Source: JBAZZQ01 sp041658725
GTDB lineage: Bacteria; Planctomycetota; Phycisphaerae; JAAYCJ01
Direction of reading: 5' to 3'
NCBI GenBank assembly: GCA_041658725.1
Contig: JBAZZQ010000014.1
Span: forward strand, 1 to 64,000
Length of the DNA stretch: 64,000 bases
Shown: positions 45,654-54,463 of the stretch, piece by piece
Position numbering within the stretch: the first letter of the stretch is position 1
How the letters are laid out: each line of letters opens with the position of its first letter
Notes under the pieces: generated by a model
Seen by the model: the letters and a program-made list of their open reading frames with translations, nothing else
What the model was told of the DNA's origin: nothing
Databases searched by the model: none
Position numbers and translations under genes: made by a program

Positions 45654-46577
45654 TTATCTCCGCGGATGGAATCGCCGGTGGATGCTTTTGAGCCTTCGCT
45701 GATCGATATGCGTATAAATCTGGGTGGTGGCCACGTTGGCGTGTCCCAGAAGTTCCTGAACGACCCGCAAATCCGCTCCTCCTTCCAGTAAATGTGACGC
45801 GAAGGAATGGCGAAAGGTATGGGGTGAAACCTTGCCGGGGTTCAACTGGGCCCGGAGTGCGTACTTTTTAATCATCCGCCAGGTATTGATCCTGTCCAAG
45901 GGTCCGCCCCGATGGGTCAGAAACAGCCCCGATGATCGAGCGTGTGCGCCGAGCTGGCCTCTTAAATGCTTGATATATTTTTCCACCGCCTCGATGGCCG
46001 GACGGCCAATAGGAACAATTCGCTCCCGCCGGCCTTTTCCGATACATTTGACTATTCCGAGAGTAAAATCCAGGTCGGACAGTCTCAAATCGCACAATTC
46101 CGAGACCCGTAGTCCGCAGGCGTAAAACATTTCCAGGATCGCACAATCCCGAAGGGCGAGTTTATCGTCCGTCGGAATGGCCTGGAGAATGGCTTCAATC
46201 TGCGTCCGCGCTAAAACTTTTGGAAGTTTATGCCCCGGTTTGGGAGTATCGATCATGGTGGCGGGATCGGATTTGATTTTATTGTTCAGGAAAAGGAATT
46301 TTAAAAATGTCCTGACGGCCGCCGCTGATCGGGCGATGGAAGATTGAACGAGGTTTTGCTGAGCAAGATATCCCAGAAAGCCCTGAACAGCCGACCCTCG
46401 GATCAGGTCCGGGCGGTCGATTTTATGGTCGGACAAAAAATCCACCAGACGGTTCAAATCGCGGGTATAAGCGGAAATGGTATTCGGGGAAAGCCCGCGT
46501 TCGACGACCAAATGGTTCAGGAACTCAGCCAGCGCAGGCCGTAACGAGTTTTGCGGGTTCTCGAGAAAATTGCTCAT
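45654..46577 (-). CDS. xerD: Tyrosine recombinase XerD-type
   Basis: This protein has 307 residues. A SAM-like N-terminal domain comes first (AEFLNHLVVERGLSPNTISAY). The catalytic domain has ACGLRVSEL with the first Arg (near 155), KGRRERIVPIG, HTFRHSFASHL with His-x-x-Arg (near 254), LGHANVATTQIYTHI with the last His, and the nucleophile Tyr near 288. It resolves chromosome dimers at dif together with XerC; XerC is not seen here, so XerC or XerA cannot be excluded. A small upstream gene overlaps its start by about 53 nt. Confidence 0.93.
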   Translation of the reverse strand: MSNFLENPQNSLRPALAEFLNHLVVERGLSPNTISAYTRDLNRLVDFLSDHKIDRPDLIRGSAVQGFLGYLAQQNLVQSSIARSAAAVRTFLKFLFLNNKIKSDPATMIDTPKPGHKLPKVLARTQIEAILQAIPTDDKLALRDCAILEMFYACGLRVSELCDLRLSDLDFTLGIVKCIGKGRRERIVPIGRPAIEAVEKYIKHLRGQLGAHARSSGLFLTHRGGPLDRINTWRMIKKYALRAQLNPGKVSPHTFRHSFASHLLEGGADLRVVQELLGHANVATTQIYTHIDQRRLKSIHRRFHPRR

Positions 46578-46755
46578 ATTTCATCTGTCGATAAACCGGA
46601 CAGCCATGATAGTTGCAAAGGCACAGGTCAAACGCGTCTTTCAAATGGCCAAGCGAGAGCCGGGATTCGCAGCGGATATCGGCGATATCAATCAACGGAC
46701 AAACGTTTCCGGCTATTGGATGTAATGATCGACTCATGTTACGATCTATCGACAT
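46525..46755 (-). CDS. Small Cys-containing protein upstream of xerD
   Basis: A 76-residue frame from the ATG at 46755 contains NVCPLIDIADIRCESRLSL, GHLKDAFDLCLCNYHGCPVY and a charged tail. The spacing of C-x8-10-C and C-x-C-x4-CPVY suggests a metal-binding or disulfide protein. I recall similar short proteins in planctomycetes and deltaproteobacteria, but this is unverified. An AAAGG site lies 13 nt upstream. It overlaps xerD by about 53 nt in another frame. Upstream (46756-46954) is only a REP palindrome. Confidence 0.4.
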   Translation of the reverse strand: MSIDRNMSRSLHPIAGNVCPLIDIADIRCESRLSLGHLKDAFDLCLCNYHGCPVYRQMKYEQFSREPAKLVTACAG

Positions 46756-46825
46756 TCGTTGAAAGAAACCTTTAGCGAAGTTCCTCTTGAAATGGATATA
46801 GTGCGAGCCAAGATTTTCGGGCGAC

Positions 46826-46896
46826 ATACGATCCGCGACCGTAAGGGAGCGGGTAATTACTTTTGTAACCCGCTTCCTCACGGTCGCGGATCGTAT
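46826..46896. repeat. REP-like palindrome, family A (27 of 29 arm positions)
   Basis: Arms at 46826-46854 and 46868-46896 pair with two mismatches. The core GCGACCGTAAGGGAGCGGGT is shared with 12252-12325 and 61296-61315. It lies between the small Cys-containing protein gene and the lipoprotein gene. Confidence 0.88.
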
Positions 46897-46954
46897 ATTG
46901 TTTGACTCGCTCGAAAAAAATCTGGGCAAGCCGACATAACGGAATAATAATATA

Positions 46955-47521
46955 CTATTGTCCTTCGGCGGATTGCTTTGTCAGCCATTTTCGCATGGCC
47001 TTGGCGGCGCCGGCGGCGAGTTCTTTGACACCGGAACGAGCGATGGCTTTGCTGAAACCGCAGCAATTGGCGACTCCGATGATCTTGCCCGTAGCGGCGT
47101 CTATCAATTCCACCCGGCAAATTAACTGGGAGAAACCACCCATAACCCCGGAAATCGCACTGGTGGGCTGGTAGTGGATGATCGAACCTCGCATGATCAG
47201 CATGGATCGGGCGTTGGAGTTTTCACTGGCCAGGTCGTAGATTCTTGGATTTTTTACAATCTGGTCGATAAAGGCCTGGCGTACTTCCGTCGCGGCATAA
47301 GACGGGAACTGCCTTCCCATCTCGTTTCGGAAATCACCCATCTTGATCCTTTTATAGTCGATCAGGGCGGAGGGTGAAGCGTTTTTGATGATCGTCAGTT
47401 GTGATTGCCCTCCTCGCACTTCCTGAAGAAGTCGTTTGGCAATGAACATTTGGCAGCCCGTGCAACTGGCGAGGGCGGTCAAGAGTAAAACCCACAGGAC
47501 ATATTTACCGCTCTTCATCAT
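46955..47521 (-). CDS. Lipoprotein of unknown function
   Basis: This 188-residue protein has a type II signal (LLTALASCTGCQM, near residue 22), so it is probably an envelope lipoprotein. The rest contains an alternating strand pattern (SMLIMRGSIIHYQP, LICRVELIDAATGKIIGVANC) that resembles DUF4410-type lipoproteins. It lies between the small Cys-containing gene and the FabZ-like gene, on the same strand. The family call is weak. Confidence 0.65.
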   Translation of the reverse strand: MMKSGKYVLWVLLLTALASCTGCQMFIAKRLLQEVRGGQSQLTIIKNASPSALIDYKRIKMGDFRNEMGRQFPSYAATEVRQAFIDQIVKNPRIYDLASENSNARSMLIMRGSIIHYQPTSAISGVMGGFSQLICRVELIDAATGKIIGVANCCGFSKAIARSGVKELAAGAAKAMRKWLTKQSAEGQ

Positions 47522-47529
47522 TAGTTCTC

Positions 47530-48003
47530 CTAAACAGGCATGCCTATAATTTTAGCTTCGAATACCATTTTCGCGTCGACGAATCCCTGGATATAGTGGA
47601 TGCTTCGCCGAGGCCTGACTTCCAGGGCCGTTCCCAGCAAAATCAATTTCGACGGAGGGATAACGGTTCCGCGAAATTTGACCTCGTCCACTCCCCCGAA
47701 ACCAAAAAATCCCCCGTTATGTAAAACGTGACGGGTGTAAAAAGAAGCCAGTTGAGCCGCCGCCTCGATCATGATGACCCCGGGCAAAAGAGGCCGACCC
47801 GGAATATGACCGCGGACCCAGAACTCATCTTCCCGAACATCTTTAAAACCCGCGATTTTATGTTCCTCGGTATTAAGATAAAGAATCCCGTCGAGATGTT
47901 CCATCTCGTAGCGCTGCGGATTCCCTTTTCGAATCCCTTCTTTATCGACGACAATACTATTCAAATCTATCTTCGATAGATCGATCACCGGCTGCGGGGG
48001 CAT
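47530..48003 (-). CDS. FabZ-like beta-hydroxyacyl-ACP dehydratase
   Basis: This 157-residue hot-dog-fold protein has HIPGRPLLPGVIMIEAAAQLA near residue 68, with the catalytic His and the Glu in IEAAAQ, as in FabZ/FabA. It would dehydrate 3-hydroxyacyl-ACP in fatty-acid elongation. The usual HFPG reads HIPG. No lipid A genes are nearby, so it may instead serve a specialised acyl chain. Length is typical of FabZ. Confidence 0.88.
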   Translation of the reverse strand: MPPQPVIDLSKIDLNSIVVDKEGIRKGNPQRYEMEHLDGILYLNTEEHKIAGFKDVREDEFWVRGHIPGRPLLPGVIMIEAAAQLASFYTRHVLHNGGFFGFGGVDEVKFRGTVIPPSKLILLGTALEVRPRRSIHYIQGFVDAKMVFEAKIIGMPV

Positions 48004-48037
48004 AACTTTTCCTATTCTTGAAAATCGACGGCAAATA

Positions 48038-48220
48038 TCACTGGGTCTCTTCCGTAGAGCGAACTTCCAGAACCCGTTTGCGGATTTCCTGGGCCATGCT
48101 CTTGATCTCCTGCATCGCTTTCCGGACCCGAGTGCCGGCCGCGCGGTTTCCTCCGGTCGCCTTGGCGAGATCTTCTTCCACCTGCAACACCAGAGCCTTT
48201 AACTGCTGATATTCCTGCAT
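48038..48220 (-). CDS. Histone H1-like Hc1-family protein
   Basis: A 60-residue basic, helical protein reads MQEYQQLKALVLQVEEDLAK, then TGGNRAAGTRVRKAMQEIKS, then MAQEIRKRVLEVRS. The pattern A-x-G-G-N-x-A-A-G-T-R matches the N-terminal Hc1-like histone family found in chlamydiae and planctomycetes. It lacks the long Lys-rich tail of chlamydial Hc1. GGAGG lies 7 nt before the ATG. DNA binding is expected from the family but not shown. It lies between fabZ-like and PfkB genes. Confidence 0.85.
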   Translation of the reverse strand: MQEYQQLKALVLQVEEDLAKATGGNRAAGTRVRKAMQEIKSMAQEIRKRVLEVRSTEETQ

Positions 48221-48244
48221 CGTTTGTTACCTCCAACCATAGAA

Positions 48245-49192
48245 TTATTGTTTATTTTGTCTTTGAAACTCCAATATCGTCTGCAAGGACGGGATCCCCG
48301 TACTGGCCCCGGGGGCCTGGATGCAAAACGTGGCCGTCGCGTTCCCGAGTCGGCAGGCTTCGGAAAAATCCAGCCCCGAACTCAATCCCGCCAAAAACCC
48401 AGCGTCCCAGGAATCGCCGGCGCCCGTCGTATCCTCGACCCTGCAAACTTTATAGGCTTTAACAAAACCATTGTCCCCATTCGCCTTGCGATAGTAAACC
48501 CCTTTTTCCCCCAATTTGACCACGATATTCTTGCCGCCGTTATCCTGAAAGAATTTTGCCATTTCCACCGGATCGGTCAATCCGGTAATCGCCATGGCCT
48601 CCGGCTCGGACGGGACAAAATAATCCAGTTCCGAGAGCATGGGAAAAATCACCTCTCGCCATCGGTCCTGACTGGCCTGGACGTAAACCGTATCCAGAAG
48701 AGTCTGAACACCTCGCGCGCGAATCTTTTTCAAAACTCCCGCCAGAGGTTTGCCATCCAGGGCGGGCATGAGCATGACACCTCCGATGTAGCAAAATTTG
48801 TGCAGGGCGATAAAATCGATATTGATATCCGAGGCCTGGAGCGTGGCGTTGGTTCCCATGGTATGAACAAACCTTCGCTCTCCCGTGCTGTCTACCATAA
48901 CAAACGTAAACGGGGTATTTGTAGCCTTCTCACGGATGACGCCTGAAACGTCTATCCCAAATCCTTTCGCCTGTTCGAGCACAAAATCGCCCAGCATGTC
49001 GGTCCCCAGTTTGACGATCAGGCTGTTGGCGATACCCATCTTTCCCAGGTCAATCGCGGCATTGACCGCACAGCCGCCCGTCGTAATGGCCAACTTGTCA
49101 AACAAAACCAATTCCTTTGGAGCCGGCACCGTGTCAATCGTCCTTCCGATCGCGTCCACAGTGGCAATGCCCACGTTTACGATGTCTGTCAT
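48245..49192 (-). CDS. PfkB-family carbohydrate kinase
   Basis: This 315-residue ribokinase-fold enzyme contains GGCAVNAAIDLGKMG (N-terminal signature), KLGTDMLGDFV, and the C-terminal signature VEDTTGAGDSWDAGFLAGL with the catalytic Asp of GAGD near residue 265. It phosphorylates a sugar or nucleoside with ATP; the family does not tell which. GGAG lies about 7 nt before the ATG. Adjacent genes are Hc1-like and ExbD-like, which gives no pathway hint. Confidence 0.93.
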   Translation of the reverse strand: MTDIVNVGIATVDAIGRTIDTVPAPKELVLFDKLAITTGGCAVNAAIDLGKMGIANSLIVKLGTDMLGDFVLEQAKGFGIDVSGVIREKATNTPFTFVMVDSTGERRFVHTMGTNATLQASDINIDFIALHKFCYIGGVMLMPALDGKPLAGVLKKIRARGVQTLLDTVYVQASQDRWREVIFPMLSELDYFVPSEPEAMAITGLTDPVEMAKFFQDNGGKNIVVKLGEKGVYYRKANGDNGFVKAYKVCRVEDTTGAGDSWDAGFLAGLSSGLDFSEACRLGNATATFCIQAPGASTGIPSLQTILEFQRQNKQ

Positions 49193-49209
49193 TTTGCTTT
49201 CTCCTATTC

Positions 49210-49809
49210 TTACCGGGATTTGAATGGCTTGCCGCTGTTCGGCATTGTTAAATGCTGATATTCCTGATGAATAGCGGAAAGATCAGCCCTCGTTTTGGTC
49301 ATTTGGGCGGAAACATTCGCCATATAAAATCGTAGCTGGTCCAACAATTGCTCATGCCGACTAAACAGTTCCTCCCACGTCGAATTTCGCTGCGAGATCG
49401 CTTCATTCTGCACAGAGGGACGATGAAGAGGAAAACTTAAACGAGTTTCATTGTCGCCCTTTTCGATTTTCCTAAGCGTTAGATGACGTTCGGGAAAGTC
49501 CCTCTTCAAAATATCTTCTATCAGTTTGATGTCTGATTCCAGAGTATACGGTTCATAAATAATCGTAATTTCATTTTTGGTGGTCTTTTCCTGGGCAAGG
49601 GCAGGAATAATTTCGCCCAATTCAAGACATTGATCGTGAAAATAGATATTAGCGAACCGGTCGATGAAAAGGCAGGTGCCTTTCGCTTGAGTTGTGGGCG
49701 CGTGTAACACACTCATCACACCTTTCGTCGAAGAAGGATGCGATGTTCCGGATAACGAACCGGATAATCCCCAAATCATGCAACTGATACTTATTATTAT
49801 CTCGATCAT
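49210..49809 (-). CDS. Membrane-anchored protein, ExbD/TolR-like in part
   Basis: This 199-residue protein has a short N-terminal hydrophobic segment. Residues about 46-105 (CLFIDRFANIYFHDQCLELG, EIIPALAQEKTTKNEITIIY) follow the ExbD/TolR periplasmic pattern: hydrophobic strand, small turn, helix, strand. The C-terminal third is helical (WEELFSRHEQLLDQLRFYMA). ExbB/TolQ is absent here, so energy transduction is doubtful. It precedes the PfkB gene by about 18 nt on the same strand. Confidence 0.45.
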   Translation of the reverse strand: MIEIIISISCMIWGLSGSLSGTSHPSSTKGVMSVLHAPTTQAKGTCLFIDRFANIYFHDQCLELGEIIPALAQEKTTKNEITIIYEPYTLESDIKLIEDILKRDFPERHLTLRKIEKGDNETRLSFPLHRPSVQNEAISQRNSTWEELFSRHEQLLDQLRFYMANVSAQMTKTRADLSAIHQEYQHLTMPNSGKPFKSR

Positions 49810-49875
49810 TCTATTATAAATTTACCCGACCAATATCCATAATGCAAGCAAACCCGATTTTCCGATAAAGATTAA

Positions 49876-50880
49876 ATGGGCAACGATAAAAAACTGGATC
49901 GCAGGGCCTTTCTAAAGGTGCTGGCCGGTGGAGCAGTCTCCACTGCGCTTTTAAAAATGGGTCTGCCCTCGTCCTTTGCTCAGAAAGTCTTCGGTCAGGT
50001 TCCCGCCACCGAACCTTTTTTGATGGATCAGGGCAAATCCCTGGTCATTCGCGTTCGCTCTCAAAGGGTCATGGGGTATGACGGTCTGAATCGGCGAATT
50101 TTGCGGGATATGATCGCTTACGGACTGAATGAATTGATCGGAGTAACTTCACTTTCCCTGGCCCTGAAGGAACTCTTTACCAAAAAAGACATTATTGGAT
50201 TCAAATTCAACAGTTCCGGCGCCAAACTGCTGGGAACCAACACCCCGTTGGCAGAGGAGCTTTTGCGGCTGATGACTCGATCCGGGTATGATCCATCGCG
50301 GATATTGTTCATCGAAGTTCAACCAAGCGACGATACACTTCCCAGGGTCGGCAAGGTTAAATTCGGATGGGGAAAGGAAATGAATTTCGGGTCCGGAAAA
50401 GACTCGTTCGCTTGCGTTCTCGATCAGGTTACGGCGATGGTGAACGTCGGTCTGCTGAAAACCAACCCCGTGGCCGGTATGAGCGGATGTTTGAAAAATA
50501 TGGCCTACGGATTGATAAAGCATCCCGCACGTTATCATGCCAATCATTGCACCCCCTATATCGCGGATATCTATCAGATGCCCATTATTCGCAAAAAAGT
50601 AAGGTTTAATCTCTTAAATGCCCTTCGCGTTCTGGTGCAGAATGAATCCTCCGGCGCGGCGGGTGTGGTCATGGAAGACAACAGCCTCATTTTCGGACAT
50701 GACGTCGTGGCAGTGGATGCCACCGGATTTGAAATTCTCGACGGCCTGCGTAAAAAGAAAGGATTTAAACCACTGATCGAGGAGGGAGATTTTCCAGCCC
50801 AGTTAATCGTTTCCGCGCAAAAAGGACTCGGTGTCTACCACCCGGACCAGATACAGCAAAAGGGAATCAGTGCAGAATGA
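49876..50880 (+). CDS. Tat-exported DUF362-family protein
   Basis: This 334-residue protein starts with a twin-arginine signal (KLDRRAFLKVLAGGAVSTALL). The body has GFKFNSSGAKLLGTNTPL, VGLLKTNPVAGMSGCLKNMA and a VVAVDATGFEILDGLRKKKG segment, the pattern of DUF362 proteins (domain of unknown function, often with iron-sulfur ferredoxin-like partners). No CxxC clusters are seen here. It is convergent with the secretin gene; a 23-bp perfect inverted repeat overlaps both stop codons. Confidence 0.85.
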   Translation: MGNDKKLDRRAFLKVLAGGAVSTALLKMGLPSSFAQKVFGQVPATEPFLMDQGKSLVIRVRSQRVMGYDGLNRRILRDMIAYGLNELIGVTSLSLALKELFTKKDIIGFKFNSSGAKLLGTNTPLAEELLRLMTRSGYDPSRILFIEVQPSDDTLPRVGKVKFGWGKEMNFGSGKDSFACVLDQVTAMVNVGLLKTNPVAGMSGCLKNMAYGLIKHPARYHANHCTPYIADIYQMPIIRKKVRFNLLNALRVLVQNESSGAAGVVMEDNSLIFGHDVVAVDATGFEILDGLRKKKGFKPLIEEGDFPAQLIVSAQKGLGVYHPDQIQQKGISAE

Positions 50881-50985
50881 CTAAATCCTAATGTCTAATC
50901 AATGTCTAATGACTAATGTCCAAATATCTAAACAACGAGCCCACGCACAGCTCTTTTTAGGCATTAGACATTAGGATTTAGTCAT
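50877..50985. repeat. Inverted repeat joining two convergent stop codons
   Basis: Arms of 23 nt at 50877-50899 and 50963-50985 are perfect inverted copies. The left arm starts inside the stop of the DUF362 gene and the right arm ends at the stop of the secretin gene. It could form a long hairpin that ends transcription in both directions. Confidence 0.8.
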
Positions 50986-53900
50986 TAATCCTCGGTCCCT
51001 TCGCCCGACGACCTGGTCGTTTCACCGGCACCGGCCTGTTCGGTTTCTTCTCTCAGAATAATCTTGGGTTTGACCAGGATCAGCAAGGTAAAGGTGTCCT
51101 TGGTCACCGCTTTATTCGTAAAGAGCCGCTTGATAAGAGGTATTTTGTTTAAGACGGGAGGGCCGGCTTCGCTTTCCACGGTCCCGCTTTGCTTTAAACC
51201 ACCGATAAGGACAGTCCCGCCGTCCGGCACGGAGACCTGCGTTATGATCGCCTGGGAACGTAATCCTGGAACATGCATATTCGTAAACCCGACACCGCCC
51301 GTGCTACTGGCCGTTCCGGTACCGGTGGCAGTGGTAGATCCACCCCCGCTTGTTACGGTGGGGACTTGGACGTTCAAATCCAAAGCGGCATCCGGACTGG
51401 TAATCGTTGGCTCGACGAGAAGATTAACATATCGCAGATCTGTCGTATTGGCCTGAACCCTTAGTAGCGTTCCGAATGACATAAAACTGGCCTGGATATT
51501 CGCACCGGCAGCTCCACTCCCGATTTGTTGACTCACACCGCCAATATACGGCTGAATCGATTCGATCCGGATAAGCCCCTCTGTTCCATTTTGCATGATG
51601 ACTCGTGGCGCCTGGACGATATTACTGTATCGGTCGATCTGGGTCGCTTCCAGGAGGAAGTTCACCTGAAGATCGTCCAGAAACGCGCCCATCACCTGGA
51701 ACGCCGGCCTGGTTGCTCTATCGGCCAGGCTTCCTGGTACGTTGGTCGACTCCGGCGCGACCAGCGAATTGGAGCCGCTCATGAATGGAAATGGAGAAAA
51801 CCCGGCACGGTTTCCTCCGGGAACCAACGCTTGACTTCCCCAGGGTTGAGCATAACCACTGGGAATAACACCGGTCCCTCCCGGTGCAGGGGTCGGAAGG
51901 CCACTCAGATAAGAAAATGCCCGGGGTTGCAATATGGGTACGCCGGAACCCACAAATCGCGGATCACCAAAGGTGTTTTCCGCCCCTGTATAGTCATATC
52001 CGGCATTGCCCTGATTCAAAACCATATCCAGATTGACCCCGATCTTTTCCAGAAAATTACTGGAAACCGTTACAAACCTGGCCTCCAGAGAAATCTGGAC
52101 TGTCTGGGATTCCCGCATCTTGGCCAGAAATTGCTCAATTTCACTGTGGACCTCGGGTGACTGGCAGATAATCAGCCAATGCCGATTCCACAGATCGACT
52201 GTTCCCGAACCCTGCCCGATTGAACCCGGAACTTCGGGACTCCAAGTGTCCGGACGGACCAGCGTAACGATCAAATCCACGATCGATTTGGCATTGCCGC
52301 CCACATTTTCCGCCTCTGTGTTTTGGGTTCTCGTTTGTTCCTGGCTACTACCCAATGCGCTGCCGGTGCTACCTCCACCTCCACTTCCAGTGGAGGGTGC
52401 CTGAAGCTGTGCGACCGTAATATTTCGTTGGGAGGAAAACATCAAATCGTAAACATCATACACCTGGGTTGCCAACAACCCAATCTCTGGCTTACTACCC
52501 TTGGTGCGCAGACTATCAGTGGTTGAAATACTCACCTTTCCATCCGAATCGATCGCGTAATTAAACTCCACGGTACCCATCGCCTTGAGGATGATTTCCA
52601 AGGCATCCTTGGCCGTAACATTTTTCAAATCATCCAAATCCTGCATTTTAACTTCATCGTCCGGGGTTACTCCTTCCGTCTCAAGAACATCCCAGCTAAC
52701 GAGTACTTTTATGCCCTTAAGTTTAAACTGGTTGAAGGCGTTGCGAAGGTTCCCCTTGAACGCGGCCGTGTCCGGGAAAATTATTGTTTTCAATTCTTTT
52801 CTCGTAATCGAGGTTAGCGATTCCCCGGTGCCTAATCGGCCAGTTTTCTTCAGGAGCTTTTCCCGCTTTTCCATCATTTCCCGCCAGTTTTTGGGATACG
52901 TGGTTTCATCCGCCCAGGGGATCAAGGCTTCCTCGGCGTCCACCAAAGATCTCTGGCCTTCGCGATGGTTCAATTCTTTTATTTCCTGCTGACGGGCAAA
53001 TTGGTCCATGTCCTGGACGTCTTCGATAAACCATTTGGCACGATCGTTATTCGGATCGATGATCAGAACCTGGTGGACCATGTCCAACGCTTCTTTATAT
53101 TTATGATCCCGGCGAAGTTTGATCGCCTCCCCGAACAACTGCATGATCTTTTTGAATTTCTCCGACTGAATCTGCTGCTCACGATCCAGTTTCTTCTGCT
53201 GGGCCTCTTTCATCTGGAGCAGCACCTGTTGCTGTTGAAATGCCTGCTCTTCGGAATCGATAAATTTGGCCAGACTGTCGTTCTCTAACAGAACCCGTTC
53301 CATCTCATCCTGATTGAACAATCGTCTGGACCGCAAAATATCATCGTGGGCCTGACGAAGCATATCCCGCGCCGCCAAATATTGATGATCCACCACGGCT
53401 TGGCGAATCCGACGCTCGGTGCCCCGATAGGACGCTATCGCCTGTTCCTTCTGGACCTGCTGACCAGCGAGGATTTCATCCAGCAAGGTCGGTTGAGAAG
53501 GTTGACGGGATTGTCCGCCTGCCATAACCACGGGTGTGGGACGTTCCGTTACCACCGTCCGGCGTTGGTTGGCGGACCGTCTTACTTTAGTCGATTTCGT
53601 GACTGGAGCGTTTACCTGCCCTTCGGAAACCGTTAATCGTACAGTGGCGTCGCTTTCTTTCTTTGTCGGCCACGCCTTTTTAGTGAGTGATTTCTTTGAG
53701 GATGATATGGGCTTGCCCGCAAATACCGCGGGTTTGGTCGTGGGTTTCGCCTCGACCACAGAAGCCTCTACTTTCACGGTTACTTTTTCTTTTTCCGTTA
53801 TGACGCCGAGCTGAACTTTGGCGTCCTGGACCCAGGATTTAGGAACAAAGCTTTCCGCGTCGATGACTCTGGAATAATACTTTCGCGCCCCGGCAAAATC

Positions 53901-54227
53901 CGCGCTCTCCATCGCGCGCTTACCTTGAGATCTCGCCCCTTCGGCGACCCGATAATGGGTCGCCCCGCGGGCCGAGTCGTCCAGCAGCTTGTCCAGCTTG
54001 CTCCGCTCGTCCTGAGAAAGTTTCTTGACCTGATTGTCCACCCGACGAGCCTGGCGGAACAGAACGCTGGCTTGTTCATATTTATGATTTCCAAAAGCCT
54101 GCATCCCCTTTTCGATCAAGGCCCCAGGGTCTTGTGGTTGGGTGGTATTTTGTGCGTAGCCAAAGCCAACGAAAAGAAAAATCGCCAGAACCACGCACAC
54201 TCGAGCGAGAAATTTATCAGTCCGCAA
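50985..54227 (-). CDS. Outer-membrane secretin (PilQ/GspD type)
   Basis: This protein of about 1080 residues has a signal peptide ending FVGFGYAQ. Residues about 30-480 carry TPR-like and coiled repeats. Residues about 490-750 hold N-type domains, including KGIKVLVSWDVLETEGVTPD. The secretin pore follows to the end, with VSVPDGGTVLIGGLKQSGTV and PVLNKIPLIKRLFTNKAVT near residue 1010, both family signatures. It is the exit channel for the pilus system encoded just upstream on this strand. I start at the TTG 54227, which has GGAGG 8 nt upstream; a GTG at 54242 lies over that site. Confidence 0.92.
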   Translation of the reverse strand: MRTDKFLARVCVVLAIFLFVGFGYAQNTTQPQDPGALIEKGMQAFGNHKYEQASVLFRQARRVDNQVKKLSQDERSKLDKLLDDSARGATHYRVAEGARSQGKRAMESADFAGARKYYSRVIDAESFVPKSWVQDAKVQLGVITEKEKVTVKVEASVVEAKPTTKPAVFAGKPISSSKKSLTKKAWPTKKESDATVRLTVSEGQVNAPVTKSTKVRRSANQRRTVVTERPTPVVMAGGQSRQPSQPTLLDEILAGQQVQKEQAIASYRGTERRIRQAVVDHQYLAARDMLRQAHDDILRSRRLFNQDEMERVLLENDSLAKFIDSEEQAFQQQQVLLQMKEAQQKKLDREQQIQSEKFKKIMQLFGEAIKLRRDHKYKEALDMVHQVLIIDPNNDRAKWFIEDVQDMDQFARQQEIKELNHREGQRSLVDAEEALIPWADETTYPKNWREMMEKREKLLKKTGRLGTGESLTSITRKELKTIIFPDTAAFKGNLRNAFNQFKLKGIKVLVSWDVLETEGVTPDDEVKMQDLDDLKNVTAKDALEIILKAMGTVEFNYAIDSDGKVSISTTDSLRTKGSKPEIGLLATQVYDVYDLMFSSQRNITVAQLQAPSTGSGGGGSTGSALGSSQEQTRTQNTEAENVGGNAKSIVDLIVTLVRPDTWSPEVPGSIGQGSGTVDLWNRHWLIICQSPEVHSEIEQFLAKMRESQTVQISLEARFVTVSSNFLEKIGVNLDMVLNQGNAGYDYTGAENTFGDPRFVGSGVPILQPRAFSYLSGLPTPAPGGTGVIPSGYAQPWGSQALVPGGNRAGFSPFPFMSGSNSLVAPESTNVPGSLADRATRPAFQVMGAFLDDLQVNFLLEATQIDRYSNIVQAPRVIMQNGTEGLIRIESIQPYIGGVSQQIGSGAAGANIQASFMSFGTLLRVQANTTDLRYVNLLVEPTITSPDAALDLNVQVPTVTSGGGSTTATGTGTASSTGGVGFTNMHVPGLRSQAIITQVSVPDGGTVLIGGLKQSGTVESEAGPPVLNKIPLIKRLFTNKAVTKDTFTLLILVKPKIILREETEQAGAGETTRSSGEGTED

Positions 54228-54463
54228 TGTCGTATCCTCCACGTATTCTGAAAATATCTATATCCTGGTGCAGAGGGATCGAAGAAAAAATCTCCTCACG
54301 CATTTTTTCGTAGCTTTATCGCTTCAAACCTTGTCGGTAAGAAGTTTACCGCAGAGACATCCTTTGAGCAAGCGAAAAATCAAATAAGATAAAGACTTAA
54401 GGAAACTTTCATCGCCGGGTGTCACGGCTCGCGTCTTCGCTAAACCATACAAAAACCAGATTC

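Noticed and set aside
48224..48946. Open frame of 240 codons on the plus strand
   Set aside because: It is antisense to the PfkB kinase, which has both family signatures. The frame's composition is not protein-like.
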